Shown: positions 43,401 to 55,966, numbered from the stretch's first letter. The stretch is DNA of 64,000 nucleotides from Rhizopus arrhizus (GCA_024220505.1 JAKZZE010000011.1:682001-746000); one strand, 5' to 3'. Notes: generated by a model from the letters alone, not told the origin. Numbers and translations are program-made.

Positions 43401-44915
43401 ATGAGGGTAATTTTTGACATGGTGGTTCTCTCAAAGCTTTTATTGACGACAAATTTGAGTAGTTAATCAACAAGTCAGTAGAAAAGGATGCTTCAGGATC
43501 CGTTACTTTACTTCCAGAAGAATTAGAAGACATGTGGCATGTGTATAACCTTATATCTAAAGGTGACATGATTAGAGCAACTACGATTCGGTACAGTAAA
43601 CATGCACATATTTCAAACAAGGCTAAACATCTTTTTATAGCCGATTACAGTCCGAAAGCTCAACGGGCTCAAGCACAAGCCAGCGAGTACGGCTCAACTT
43701 GACTATTACAGTTGAAAGTGTCGACTTTGATCCTATTGTGGGTTTACTGCGTATTAATGGAAGAGTGTCTAGTGAGAGTCCTTATGTGAAGGTAAAGAAG
43801 AAGAAAAAAAAAGATAGAATAGACTCTATGTATATTGAACTATAGAGTATAGATGGGTAGTTATCATACGATAGATCTTGAATTAAATCGTAATTTTACG
43901 CTATTCAAATCAGAGTGGGACATAATCGCTTTAGAAAGAGTGGATGATGCGTGTGACATAACAAAGCAGGCAGATGTAGCAGCGATCGTTTGTCAAGAGG
44001 GTCTTGCCAACGTTTGTTTCTTGACTCAACATATGACAATTGTTCGTCAGCGTATAGAAACACCTATTCCTAGGAAAAGAAAAGGATCAGTTACTAATCA
44101 TGAAAAGGTAAATATATAATATGGATGATAGCAGTAAACTTACAAGGAAAAACAAGGGATTGGAAAAATTTTATGAACAAATTTACCAAGCTATTATTCG
44201 TCATGTTCATTTTGATATTGTAAAGGCTATTATTATTGCTAGTCCAGGTTTTGTTAAGGTAAGAGATAAAGCAGACTGATAAGAATCTATTTATAATTAT
44301 TTCGATAGGACCAAGTTTATAATTACATATTTGATCAAGCAGTGGTAAATTATAAGAAGTATACAAGTTGCTATGAAAAAGTGAATAACAATTATAAATT
44401 TATAGAAAACAGGCAATAAGGTGATTATGGAAAACAAGTCCAAATTTCTTCAAATACATTGTTCAAGTGGACACAAACATGCATTAACAGAAATCATGCA
44501 AGATCCATCGATACAAGTGAAATTAGCAGATACAAAGGCAGCTCGTGAAGTACAAGCATTAGACAAATTTTATGAAATGATGAATAGTGATCCAGATAGA
44601 GCATTTTATGGCTTTGAACATGTTGATAAAGCCAATGAAAGTGGAGCGATTGGTACTCTGCTTGTAACGGATGAGCTATTTCGATCTGCAGATATTGAGA
44701 CGCGTAAAAAGTATGTATCACTGGTAGAACAAGTCCGTGCACAAAATGGAAATGTGTATGTGTTTTCTAGTATGCATGCATCAGGAGAACGTAAGTAATA
44801 ATATGACTGATATTACCTTTGGCTAATAAATGCACATGTAGAATTAAATCAATTGACTGGTGTAGCTGCCATCTTAAATTTCCCAGTGCCTGATATTGAT
44901 GAAGAAGAGCACTAA
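43401..44915 (+). CDS. DOM34: Pelota / Dom34, ribosome rescue factor
   Basis: Eight exons: 43401-43406, 43463-43590, 43641-43791, 43853-44107, 44157-44258, 44309-44344, 44406-44790 and 44842-44915, for 378 residues. Exon 1 is only ATGAGG; joined to exon 2 it gives [20 protein letters not shown], exactly the family's N-terminus. Further motifs are [45 protein letters not shown]-like [19 protein letters not shown] and [20 protein letters not shown]. The C-terminal eRF1-like domain ends in an acidic tail. With Hbs1 it splits stalled ribosomes in no-go and non-stop decay. Introns are 49-61 nt. Starting at a downstream ATG would lose the conserved N-terminus. Confidence 0.95.
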
Positions 44916-45111
44916 TTAAATACAGTCACAAGGTGAAGCAGCCGCAGAAAACAATAGATCATAAATCATGTCTTTTTATATAAATTCCTATACACAATCA
45001 AAAACAAGTAGATATAACTTCATTTTTTAAAATGTATTTTTTAATAGTAAAACAAAAGCAGAAAAAAAAAGTATGAGTGTATGACGAGAGAAGAAGATAA
45101 TGTACAATAAA

Positions 45112-46302
45112 TTAAAAACGCAATACACCCGATGAACCACGAGCACCACCAGCTACCATACTTTGACTTGTTGGTTGTTGTGGTGGAGTTGGCACAATAC
45201 TTGTTTGACTCGATTGAAATTGAGGAATAGAAGGTGGAAGGGATGTTCGACCGTTGATATAAGGAGGAACCACGTTACCAACCGATCTCGTCACGCTTGG
45301 TTGAGTGGGCATCATAGAAGGCATTGCTTTTTGTACAGCATTCACATGGAAACCATTCGCTTGGGCCACAGGACATTCCTTGTGAGCCAAGAGTAAAGTT
45401 TTCAAGTTGACTATTTCTTCTTTTAAAGATTCAGATTGTAACTGAAGTCTTTCATTATCGTTCGTTAAGAATTCAACCTTTGCTTGAAGGTTACTTAACC
45501 ATTGCTTTTTTCTTTGTCGACATTTCAAAGCGGCTATTATAAGATAGATGAGTAAATTATTTATTAAAAGCATTAAAGTACCAATCCTATTTCTCTCTAA
45601 AAAGTTCTTTCGCTTTTCATCATCTTCAATATTTTTATTAGTAGTAGATGACCTTGATCTTGTTTTTTGACTGGTGATGTTTCATCTTCTTTATTTGAAG
45701 ATCTCCTCCTCGTTTTCTTTTCAACTGATTCATTACTATCTAATGAATAATTATCATCTGAATGTTGTGAATTAGATCTTTTTCTTTCTTGCTGAGTCAA
45801 TACTTGATTAAATGTTCTGTATTGTTGTTGTTGTTGTTGTTGCATTTTTGATTTCATTGAATAATATTCATCTGGATTGGCTGGACCTTGTAACATGGAA
45901 GGAGAGAGTGGACCGGTACGTAAGGAATCCCAAGTGAATTGGTTGGTTACTTCTTTTGGTAATATACCTCCTCCTATGATTGGATTATTATTCGTATTGT
46001 CTACTGGCATCACATTAGGACTTGTGATTGAGGCAACAGGAGGCAAAGTTAATTTGCTTTCTTTCTTTTCTTTAATTTGTACTCCAGAAAAGCTTTGTTC
46101 AAATGGATTTGGTTCTTGATCTAATTTAGCTGATGAATTGAGTGGTAATACAGCCATGGGTGGACTATCTATTTTAAATGTAAGCAAATAGCTATTATTA
46201 TCTATTATTTATTTTACTTGTTAATATCGGATTGGTTGTATTTTCAACTTTAGTATCTGTTGTCACTACTGATGACGGTTGCTGTTGTTGTCCTACTGCC
46301 AT
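45112..46302 (-). CDS. ATF/CREB-type bZIP transcription factor
   Basis: Minus-strand exons: 46302-46218, 46168 to about 45653, about 45623-45582 and 45533-45112, for about 354 residues. The basic region KRKNFLERNRIAALKCRQRK spans intron 45581-45534 and is followed by a leucine zipper (VEFLTNDNERLQLQSESLKE). NRIAALKCRQRKKQWL is the signature of fungal Atf1/AtfA/Sko1 factors in stress signalling. The N-terminal part is Ser/Pro/Gln-rich with a polyQ run. Between 45653 and 45623 the frame must shift. Either a 29-nt 'intron' (GTCATC...TTGAAG, containing TACTAAT) is removed, or one base is missing from the A-run near 45665-45670, since an extra A would give a continuous reading. Confidence 0.9.
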
Positions 46303-46941
46303 ATTGTTTCTTTCTTTTTTTTTTCCACTCCTTTTTTATATTATTAATGATTGATATAAGTTAGTCTGCTATTATTTTACCTAAAGTTTAATCGTATCTT
46401 GTTTTATTTTTGTTTAATTGGATCTAGATACACACACAAAAATGTGTTTATATAATAGCAATAATAATAAAAAAAAAAGAAAAGAAAAGAAAGGGAAGAA
46501 AGTGATAAAAAAAATCAGAGAGACAGGCTTGTGTAGGAGTGTAAAGATTACGTCGCTAATTATTACATCATACATACTATATTTAGAATAGTACGATGGC
46601 TCACGTGCTTGGACTGTGAACATCAGTGAGAACATCAATTAAAGAAATGGCGTAGATGTGATCAGTCAAGTATGGTAAATGAACTCTATAGTTTTATGAA
46701 CAATAGAATACAAATTGAATATTATTAGCTAAAAGTAAGCAAATTGTATGAAGACTAAAACAATTATCCAAGCCTTCCCCTTTAAGGCTTGTTTCAAATT
46801 GTATTCTACTTTCATTGGCTTACTTTTGGCAGTGATCCAGAAGAGTGGTATTTTTATATGTGCTGATTTTTTTTTAAAATTTTAAAACTCAATTTGGGAA
46901 CATTATTTCTGTCCTTTTTCCCTGAATAAATAAAAAAAAAA
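46303..46941. other. Divergent intergenic region (bZIP / ERG1)
   Basis: Shared promoter region of two divergent genes. It holds imperfect inverted repeats (GCTAAAAGTAAGC near 46728 and GCTTACTTTTGGC near 46818), which could form a hairpin of about 100 bp. Frames at 46414-46638 are low complexity. Confidence 0.5.
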
Positions 46942-48634
46942 ATGTCATCTGCAACAGTACCTGTAATTGAATTTGATCTCATCGTTGTAGGTGCTGGTAT
47001 TGTAGGTTGCTCAGCGGCAAGAGCTTTTGGTTCAGATGGCAGAAAGGTTCTTTTGCTTGAACGTGATCTTGCTGAACCTGATAGAATCGTAGGTGAACTT
47101 TTACAACCAGGAGGAATTGAAGCTTTAAAGAAGCTTGATCTTCAAGGTACTTGAAATGTTCATGACATGTAAAAAATTAAAATAGTATATTAGACTGTGT
47201 GGATGGAATTGATGGTATACCTTGTTATGGATATGGCGTTATCTACCAAGATAAAGTGGTTCATATACCTTATCCTGTCAGTGAAACAACAGACAAAATA
47301 GCTAGTGGAAAATCATTTCATCACGGCAGGTTTATCACTAATTTAAGAAAAGCAGCTACTGCCACTGAAAAGTATTGTATATCACCACATCATGTAATAA
47401 AATACTCATTCCTCTCCTGTTGTATAGTGTGACAGTCAAAGAGCTTACAGTAACCTCATTAATAAAAGAATCAGAAAACAATAAAATTATTGGTGTAAAC
47501 ACAGTAAATAAAACAAATCAAGAATTCAAGGTAAAAACCAGAACACAATGTATAAGAGACAGAATTCTTATAACAAATGTAGTTTTATGCTCCATTGACC
47601 ATTGTTTGTGATGGAATATTTTCAAAGTTTAGAAAAGAATTGACTATAAAAACACCAGATGTCAGATCAAACTTTGTTGGGTAAAATGATAAATGATAAA
47701 AGGAAAGGAGGCTCATGATCGCTGAATAGCTTCATTATGAAAGACTTGGAATTACCTTTACCTAATCACGGACACGTTGTACTTGCAAAACCTTCTCCTG
47801 TATTAATGTATCAAATTAGTACGCACGATACTCGTGTGTTGGTTGACATTCCGGGTAAATTGCCTTCAACATCTAATGGAGACTTGAAGAAATACATGCA
47901 AGATATTGTCGCTCCTGAATTACCTGATGCCATTCGTGTAAAGCATACAAAGAATACATATATCATAAACTAATAATAAGATTAGGTTAAATTCCTGGAA
48001 GGCTTAGAAACAGAAAGACTGAGATCTATGCCGAATGGCTTCTTACCACCAAGTATAAATAATGTGGAAGGGATGATTATGTTGGGTGATGCTGTGAACA
48101 TCAGACATCCCTTGACTGGTGGTGGAATGACGGTAGCATTTAATGATGTTGTGTTACTTAAAGAATTATTATCACCAGACAAAATACCTTCTTTTACACA
48201 AACCGATTTAATCATTCAACAGATGAGTACATTTCACTGGAAAAGAAAGAATTATTGTACGGCTATCAATGTGTTGGCAATGGCACTCTACCGAATCTTC
48301 GCAGCCAATGAGAGTAAGTAGCTGCACGTAATGAATTCAATTGCTAATGGCGAATATAGATAAGGACTTGGAAGTATTACTAAGAGGGTGCTTTGCTTAT
48401 TTCCAATTAGGAGGTGAATGTGTTGATGCTCCTGTTGGTTTATTATCAGGCTTAATTCAACGCCCAATGGTTCTTGTCTATCATTTCTTTTCTGTGGCAT
48501 TTTATTCAATTTACATTGAAGCCAAAAGTAATGGTTGGTCAGGTTTACATCGCAGTTTTGTTATGATCATTACTGTACTATATACTGCATGTATCACTAT
48601 CTTGCCTTACTTGTGGTCTGAAACAAAATATTAA
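46942..48634 (+). CDS. ERG1: Squalene monooxygenase (squalene epoxidase)
   Basis: Seven exons: 46942-47146, 47194-47371, 47428-47530, 47583-47680, 47730-47937, 47986-48313 and 48360-48634, for 464 residues. It converts squalene to 2,3-oxidosqualene with FAD and NADPH, an ER-membrane step of ergosterol synthesis and the target of allylamine antifungals. The FAD motif GAGIVG is at residues 17-22 and is followed by KVLLLERDLAEPDRIVGELL. YGYGVIY, APLTIVCDG and the second FAD-contact block GDAVNIRHPLTGGGMTVAFN are present. The C-terminal hydrophobic segments end PYLWSETKY. Introns are 46-56 nt and all phases check. Confidence 0.95.
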
Positions 48635-49392
48635 TTCTTTTATACTAATTCTTTTATAACCTATAAAAATAAATGTTTAATTTCCATCTCTAAAGAGGCT
48701 CTAATTTGAAAAAAAACTAAAATGATTCAAGTAAAGACAACTGTTTTTGATAAAAACAAATAGGGAACCAAATCAATTTTGGTATTTACTGATTCTGTTC
48801 AAAGCTTCTTTTCTTTTTTCTAAATGAAAAGCTTCCCAAAAAAAATGGTATTCCTAATAAAAGTATAATTTTCACGTCATAAGCAGCCAAACAATCCGTT
48901 CCTTATGTTGTCCTTTATTTTTTATGCCTCTTTAAAGCAAATTACGCAAAATTTAGTTTTCTTAAATGTAAGAATAAATGTGACGGGATCTTATGAATAC
49001 CAAAAGATTCAACTGTCAGTTATTTACTTACTATATAATAAAGTCTAATGACATTGAAAGAGCAAAAGTGGTGTTAAGAATGTATTTCAAGCTTTTCATG
49101 TCTAATCTTCATAAAAATATTTTAAATTTTAGTCCTCTATACACGGGAACTACATGGAATAACAAAATGAATCAAAAAGAGCAATATTTCATTGACAACG
49201 TATGTACTTGATTCTTTGATCTGTCGGATATTTTCCAAATGCGCATATTCGTATTACCCAAACTTCCGAAAAGTCCCCCTTTCACTTTTTTATTATGAAA
49301 TCCACGGAGAATTATCCTTCATAGAATAAATCGCCTCTTTTTATTATTATTACTCATCCTGTTCTCTCTCTTTCTTTAATTTATAATCGAAA
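48635..49392. other. Intergenic, no gene seen
   Basis: A 72-codon frame at 48993-49211 has no motif and high N/K/I content typical of random AT-rich DNA. Nothing else is supported. Confidence 0.5.
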
Positions 49393-50190
49393 ATGAAAAA
49401 CCTATACAAGATTTCATCTTTTGATCAAGAAAGTATCCATTTCGATGATTATGGATCAGAAGGTTGTACTATTTATAATTTTCCACTCCTTGAAGACAAC
49501 TCGGAATCACAATTTAAAAAGAATTCATGTCATGATGAATGGCTGTGTCGTAGGGACAATCAAAAAGAAAACAACTTGCGACCTTCCTTTTTCTCCAAAT
49601 TGACGGCAGAAAATTTCTCAGATTTATGTATAAATACATTGTTCAAGACTGATAAGGACTCTGTTGATGCTGAAGAAGAAGCCAGCTTTGGAGGTGACTC
49701 AGATACAGAATTTACCTTTCAAACACCTAGAAGTAGTATTATTAGTAATGACAGGTTGATGGAAGAGAAAATGGATTTATTTTTGACAAAAAAGAAACCA
49801 GAGTCATTTGCAGGATTGAAACGTCAGTTCAGAAGGATTCATCTTTCATCAAAACAAAGTTTTAGAGAAAGTAGTGCCTTCAGCTTGATCAAGGTAGAAA
49901 ATAGTCAACTTGTTTCAAATTCTTCTAACATACAATATTAGTTTAAAATTAGAAAGAACCCAGAGATCTCGCTTCCAATCTGTATTGAAGGTCGACCTTC
50001 TCTAATTCACGATGAGAAGCATGAAAGGTTTAGTTTAATCAAACCATCAACTACAGTCAAAACACCTATTTATGACAGGTTTGCAAAATACAACAATCAA
50101 ACGGAGATACCCTATTCAAAGCCTGAGATTGGATCAACAGCAGAGACGTTTGAACAATTTATAGACAAGTTATTTAAAGGCATTTTTTAA
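49393..50190 (+). CDS. Protein of unknown function, acidic/Ser-rich
   Basis: Two exons: 49393-49893 and 49942-50190, with a 48-nt intron (GTAGAA...ATTAG, phase 0), for 249 residues. The N-terminal half is acidic (DSVDAEEEASFGGDSDTEFT). A basic segment FAGLKRQFRRIHLSSKQSFR follows. The C-terminal exon has Pro-rich TVKTPIYDRFAKYNNQTEIP and ends with FEQFIDKLFKGIF. No known domain; probably soluble and largely disordered. Its stop lies 39 bp from the stop of the convergent gene. Confidence 0.7.
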
Positions 50191-50229
50191 TAAAATGTGA
50201 TTATATCCTTTATTGAATGAATAAATTGG

Positions 50230-51131
50230 TCAAGTGTCAGTATTCATTTCAAGTTCAATTGGATAATCAGTTTTTGTTGTAAAAGAAGTTGGATCAATCA
50301 TTTTCAATTCATCTTTGATCACTTCTCTTGCGATTGAATCCAACTCTTTTATAATTAATAAAGTTATTTTCTATGCAAATACATTAATTTTATCTTTTAT
50401 TTGTATCGTCATAGCATTACCTTGATCTTTGAATCAAATTTGAGAACCAGCTCAAAAAAGGATTGAGTACAAATTGGGCCCTCTGTGTTTACAAGTAGCT
50501 TATGATATGCTTCTGATATGAGATTACTTAGAGTGAGAAATGTTTCAATATAATCCATTTCAAAGGGCTACGTAGGGTATATCCATTTTAGTATTTTTAC
50601 TATTGTATATAAAATATGTTACAATATGCGGTAATATCAAATATCCATAGTCAGTTACATTGTCTGTCTTTCGAAAGATGTTTTTCTAATATATTTTATG
50701 AGTAATTTATGTTTATAATTGTTTGAATTCTACCATTTTTTGCTTTGATTCATCTGTAAATCTTTCAAATTCATTCATAATTTGGTTTAAAGCTTTTATA
50801 TAATCAACTGGATTTGTTATATTTAAAATAGTATCCAAAGATAAACCAAGTACATAATAAGTATATGTTCTTCTTAAGTATCAGTTTACAACGTATTCAA
50901 AGAATGAGGCTCTCTTTTTTTTTTTCACCTTTTCACCATTTTGGAATTTGAATAGATTAATTCAAGATTCTCTTTTGTTAATAAAATCGTATTAAACCAG
51001 TGTGTATTTCCTTCATGTGCTTTTTTAATATATTTAATAGTAGCAACACGTTTAGAAACTAACTCTACAAGATGTTCATAAAGGCTTAGTTGAGAAGTCA
51101 TGGTTGTAGGTAAGTAAATGTTTGCCGACAT
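50230..51131 (-). CDS. Protein of unknown function, five exons with a 27-nt microexon
   Basis: Minus-strand exons: 51131-50929, 50872-50734, 50685-50659, 50567-50421 and 50370-50230. They join in frame to 218 residues, or 208 from the ATG at 51101. Introns are 56, 48, 91 and 50 nt. The product is helical: SLYEHLVELVSKRVATIKYI, HWFNTILLTKENLELIYSNS, YVLGLSLDTI, YIKALNQIMNEFERF, then TFLTLSNLISEAYHKLL and LLIIKELDSIAREVIKDELK. No signal peptide or recognised domain. The frame continuity through five exons, including KNIFRKTDN in the microexon, supports a real gene. The middle of the model (50568-50733) is the least certain part. Confidence 0.65.
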
Positions 51132-51395
51132 TACGTGATGAGCAGAACAAGGTGTAATCCTATGAAGCACAATCTGTAATTGGTGATGGTGTTACACGAA
51201 TAAAAGAAGCATGTCTCTTCTTTTTTGTAACACAATGTGCATAAAATAAGTTATACTATTTCGAGTGAGACACTTTAATACAACTGACAGATTTTTTTTT
51301 TTTGATAATTTTTATTAAATATTGTTTTTCTATGTACATTTTAATATTAATATAAATAATAGTAAATATATGTGCTTGTATATAAATAAAAAGAG

Positions 51396-51746
51396 TCATG
51401 TAAACCAATTGCTTATTCTGTTAAACAATGTCTTATTACTGCTCTGTCTTTGGTTATGACGAAATAATAATTTGTCTTTAGAAAATTGTTTAAATCGGAG
51501 TGATGAATAACGTTTGAAAGTTTTTTTATGAATGAGGTCATCATCTTCAGCTAATTCCATTTCTAATTGTGAATCATCCCAACGTCTGTTCATCGGTTCA
51601 GAGTTCCTCTTTTGATGAAAACATATTTGATCGGATGAAGAAGTAGAAGGTGAACTATTATTGGTTGAATTTATTTCAGAACTTGTTATTGAAAAAGTAA
51701 GCGAAGGTAAAGATTGATGTGTTTTATGGCCTTGTTTTTGTTGCAT
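51396..51746 (-). CDS. Small Ser-rich protein of unknown function
   Basis: A single exon of 116 residues. The N-terminal half is low complexity (Ser/Thr/Asn), with SLPSLTFSITSSEIN near the start. The C-terminal half is charged and basic (RRWDDSQLEMELAEDDD, then KKTFKRYSSLRFKQFSKDKL). The start is preceded by an A/G-rich leader. Presumably a disordered regulatory protein; no family recognised. Confidence 0.5.
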   Translation of the reverse strand: MQQKQGHKTHQSLPSLTFSITSSEINSTNNSSPSTSSSDQICFHQKRNSEPMNRRWDDSQLEMELAEDDDLIHKKTFKRYSSLRFKQFSKDKLLFRHNQRQSSNKTLFNRISNWFT

Positions 51747-52216
51747 TCAATGAAAAGGAAATAATTAAAAAAAAAGAAAAAGAAAAAGGAAAGAAAAGAA
51801 GGCAGAATATTTTATATGAAAATAAATGTAATACATGACACGTGTTGTATTTATTCAAATTCTGACTTCTTTATCAAAGAAAAAAAAAGGAGGTACTCAG
51901 ATCAGGGAACCATGACAACAGATTGAAAGAAAAAGAAAGAAATGACAAGAGACATATACAATAATTAATTTAATTCATCTCTTTTATTTATATCCAATTC
52001 AATGCCTTTTTCATTTTAATCTTTTAATGAGTCACCAGATATAAGCGTGATAAAAGTCTACTTGATCAGTGCGCCTCGAAAAAGATTGTGGGTTCTGCGT
52101 TTCTTTTTCAAAATTTATAATTCAATTGGCGTCCCAATCAGTATGTACGAATTTAAATGTCGTGGTTTACTTGTTACACACCCAATCACAAGCTCATCTT
52201 TAAACTGTAATTTTCT

Positions 52217-52251
<35 letters not shown>

Positions 52252-53744
52252 GTTCTTGGCTAAACTTTTATTTTCAAAAAAAGATGATTCAAGATCTTAA
52301 TTCTTTTATTTTATAATTAAAGCTCATTATAAAGTATATTCTTTGTAATGGCTATTCAGAAATGACGCAATGCTTTATAAAACCCTCTATCTAAATTTAT
52401 TTCTACCTAAAGAAGTTCCTTGAGCAAAAAAAGTGCCTCTAGGCTATTTAAGGTATAGATTTGAACGCGTTTTTTTTTTTAAGTAAAAATTAATAGTACG
52501 CGAAAGAGTATTCAATGCAAGACACTGTGCTTTTATTAAATATACTTTTCTCTTCTTTTAATTTTAATGATAAAGTCAAGTGAACTTTTATGTACACTTT
52601 GTTTTTATCTTCAAATTAAACTTTCTTTAAAAAGCCATTAGCAACATTCTTTTCATCTATTTCTTTGTTAAAGTCGGAAAAACTGTTTATTGTTTTTTTT
52701 TTTTTTTTTTTTTTATTATTTTGTTTTACATAACACAAGGATCGCAAAATTAAATTCGAGAACAATTATGAAACGCATTGCTCCTTGTTTAGTATTCAAC
52801 TTTATTTTCAAGAGTTACTCGAAACATAGATGCATTTCTTTTCCTTTTATAAAATTTTAAAGCCTTCATTGAAACACAGGTTACAGCCCAAAAGGTCTTG
52901 TTTAATATTAAAAGGGGGTTTTCGGACTCTGAAAATATTTTTTAGCGGGGCTGCACACACGAAAACCCAATTGGAACACTTTCCTTTCATCAAAGAAGCA
53001 TGTAACGTAACATCTTACTTTCAAATTAAATATTTTTATCTTTATCAAACTGACCTTCAAAGTTTGTTTATTCTATTTGATAAATGTATATTAAAATATA
53101 AAAAAAAAGAGCAAAAAATAAAAACATTTGAATAATTTAGTCATCTGTTATTTTCAGTAGACGAATGTCTTTGATCTGTGGTTCTTTTTGCCGTGTTACA
53201 AAAGAAAAAAGTTTTTTTTGGAACATATCCAATAGAAATGGAAATATAACTTTCTTAAACAGCCCAGGCTTTTAAAATATACACGCCATTTTATGAATTG
53301 AGTATTCATTTTTATACGTTTGCAGGTATTAAGGTAACTTATTGCTTTTAATCATCATTGATGCATTCAAAAAAGTGCTTGTTGCTTTATATGAACTATA
53401 GTAGCTTTGAGTTATCTTTGATATTATTTTACTATACAATCTTATTATCATTCCAAACTTACTTTGATTGTCAATGTCTGTCAACTAGAGAGAACCATAT
53501 AACTTTATTTTTACCACTTTTTTTTTTCTTGGCCAATTTAACATAAATTGCATATTCTACAAAGCCCTGTGGCACTAAAAACTATTTAAAAGCTTGATAT
53601 GCGCCAAGACATGGCGCATGTGGTGTAAAGAGTTGACATAAATACAATAGATTTGTTCCCAAAAATAGACTTTTTGGGGCTTGAATCAAGAAAGCTTATA
53701 AAAAGAAGAGGAGAACAATAGACTTTTTCTTTTCAAATAACAAA
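51747..53744. other. Intergenic, no gene seen
   Basis: 2 kb with T-runs at about 52219-52250 and 52695-52714. Short frames (52047-52316, 52830-53135, 53358-53546) are rich in F/L/K/Y and lack motifs. A small hairpin ATGCGCC-AAGACAT-GGCGCAT at about 53599-53619 lies about 130 bp before the rhomboid gene. Confidence 0.5.
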
Positions 53745-55423
53745 ATGTCGCACTTACCAGCTTCTGATCAATCTATAAAAAAAGTTTCTAATGACCAGCA
53801 GCAAGATGAACTTGAAAAGTTAGATTTGTTTGAATCTTCAACTCAGGTCACATTTGTTACAAATACTCATTCGGAAATTCAAGAAAAGCAACATGAACAA
53901 GTACAACATTTGACATCAGTTGAATCTACAGTTGAGCAAGTAGACACCGAAGAGAAGCAGAAGGAAGAAGAAGAATTTCAAAAGTTGGAGTTGACGAATT
54001 CCGTCCATGTTCATTCAAGTACTACAACCACAACTACGACACATGTCTTGGAGGCTCATGATATGCCACAGCGCAACGGGTTCCAAAAATTAGCTTCAAC
54101 CGAGTCTTTACTGGCTGAACCTCAAGAACAATCCAACGAACAAGACAATAATCAAAGACATGTTTCACAAACAGATTATTACCACGACAGAAAGCCTGAT
54201 GATAATTATTATGGAGGTGCTCATCCTCCTACCGCCCCCAATTATCCTTTGTTGGAGCCACGATTATTAGAAAAACAGCAACCGTATGCTGATATACCTT
54301 CTGGATATAATCGACCTCTTTACTTGAGAATCTTGATTGGCCCAGTTAGAGTGCCAACATTTAGTTATATATCGATGCTCATCATGATCGCTATGCTTAT
54401 ATTTGAGTTTGTTAGAATGAAACAACTAACAGGGAGCGCAATTGAAACAAGTCCATTCAATCCAATGATTGGCCCTAGCTTTCAAGTAAAATGCACTTTT
54501 TTTAATCCGTCTTCTTTACTGAATGATTTTTTCTTTTATTAGGTGCTTGTCAACGAAGGTGCAAGATTCACTCCTTGTATTCGATCTGTACCTAGTTTAC
54601 CAGTATCTACTGTCATTTCAAGTTGCTATGCATCATCCACTGATACCTGTACTTTAGAAGAGCTTTGTGGATTTGGAGGATTCTCTGGTGGTACACCTAA
54701 TCAAAGCTTCAGACTCGTATTGCCCATTTTTATGCATGCGGGCATTATTCACTTTTTAGTCAACATGCTGACTCATTTAGGACTTGGTGTAGACCTTGAA
54801 AAAGCACTTGGTACACCAAGGTACGCTTTACTCTACATGTCTTCTGGTATCTGGGGGTTTGTATTATCCGCAATGCTTTCTCAAAACTTGAGCGCCTCCA
54901 CGGGTTGTTCAGGCGCCTTGTTTGGTTTAATTGGATACATGTTTATTGATGTTTTGGTGAACTGGAAGATACTGCCTCATCCAGTTCGCAACTTAATGAG
55001 TCTCCTGATGTCCACTGTCATCAGTTTAGTACTTGGTCTCTTGCCTGGTTTAGATAACTTTGCCCATATCGGTAAAAAGCTTTTTTTTTCTAACCTGAAA
55101 AAAGAAAATTGACGTTTTTCCCTTTTTAGGAGGGTTCACGGTGGGTATTCTGATGGGAATGCTCGTAGCACCTATGCGTCCAATAGCAACACCAAGGGTA
55201 AAAGTTATTACCTGGATCTTGCGTGTTGTGGCTTTGGTACTCTTGGTTGTCCTATTTGCTGTCACTATTCGTGAACTCTATTCTGTATATGATCCTAGCA
55301 CGGTAAGAACTAGAAAAGAAAAAAAGGACAACCTCTCATTTTTTTTTTCTTTTATAGATTTGTCCAAATTGTAAATACTTGTCATGTTTACCTGTAAGCA
55401 ACTGGTGTGATCCAGTGAATTAA
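53745..55423 (+). CDS. Rhomboid-family intramembrane serine protease
   Basis: Four exons: 53745-54485, 54543-55071, 55130-55302 and 55358-55423, for 502 residues. A long hydrophilic, Gln/Glu-rich cytosolic N-terminus (about 190 residues) precedes the first membrane segment (FSYISMLIMIAMLIFEFVRM). The rhomboid core has HAGIIHFLVNMLTHLGLGVD, the catalytic Ser in STGCSGALFGLIG (GCSG instead of the common GASG) and the catalytic His in NFAHIGGF, which spans intron 2. The C-terminus has CPNC and YLSCLPVSNWCD, typical of fungal rhomboids. It cleaves transmembrane substrates within the bilayer; substrate unknown. Introns are 55-58 nt. Confidence 0.92.
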
Positions 55424-55966
55424 TCTTTCTACTTTCTGTTTATAAACTTTTAATTATTACCCCAATAAAAAAACTTTTTTTTTTCTTACGTAAAAGATTA
55501 ACCGAATTTACGTAAAAAATGAAAAAAGATCTTATCAAAAATCTGATATGCAGTTCACAAAGATCTAGGGACTTATCAGATTTAACCGTTTCTTCTCCGC
55601 TTCCCTATTGTACACTAATGAGATCGGGTTCATTCGCGAATCTGATTAAACTTAGAGCTCTTGATCATACAAAATAAACCTACATTGTCATTTTTTCCTT
55701 TCCTTTCTTATATATTGTTATATATTTTTATTTTATACTTTTGTTTTGTTAGTTTCAATTTTTTCCCGTGTTGAACTTCAAAACAAGTTTAGGGGCCCGG
55801 AAATGAATTTTTTTTTTTTTTGTAAAAGGAAATGAATTGATATTAGTGGATTCTAATACAAAGTAACACAGCAAAAAAAAAGAAAGCAAGGAAAGTATAT
55901 AAGATGGATCTAATGGGTCGCATCTTTTCTTTTTTTTTTTTAGAATTACAACTAAATCAAGAAAAG
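55424..55966. other. Intergenic / SOD promoter
   Basis: Holds two TTACGTAA octamers (55486-55493, 55508-55515), a T-run and TATATAAG at about 55895. No gene. Confidence 0.55.
55486..55515. promoter_or_regulatory. Pair of TTACGTAA palindromes
   Basis: Two identical 8-bp palindromes 22 bp apart, about 450 bp upstream of the Cu/Zn SOD start and just past the rhomboid stop. TTACGTAA is a site for Yap/C/EBP-like bZIP factors in other organisms. Function here is inferred only. Confidence 0.35.

Noticed and set aside
46672..46840. Imperfect inverted repeat with AGTAAGC arms as a possible transposon
   Set aside because: The arms are short and mismatched and there is no flanking duplication. It was kept only as a note on the bZIP/ERG1 intergenic region.
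52830..53135. 101-codon + strand frame
   Set aside because: It is rich in F, K, L and Y, has no promoter-like leader or motif, and lies in a long AT-rich intergenic region.
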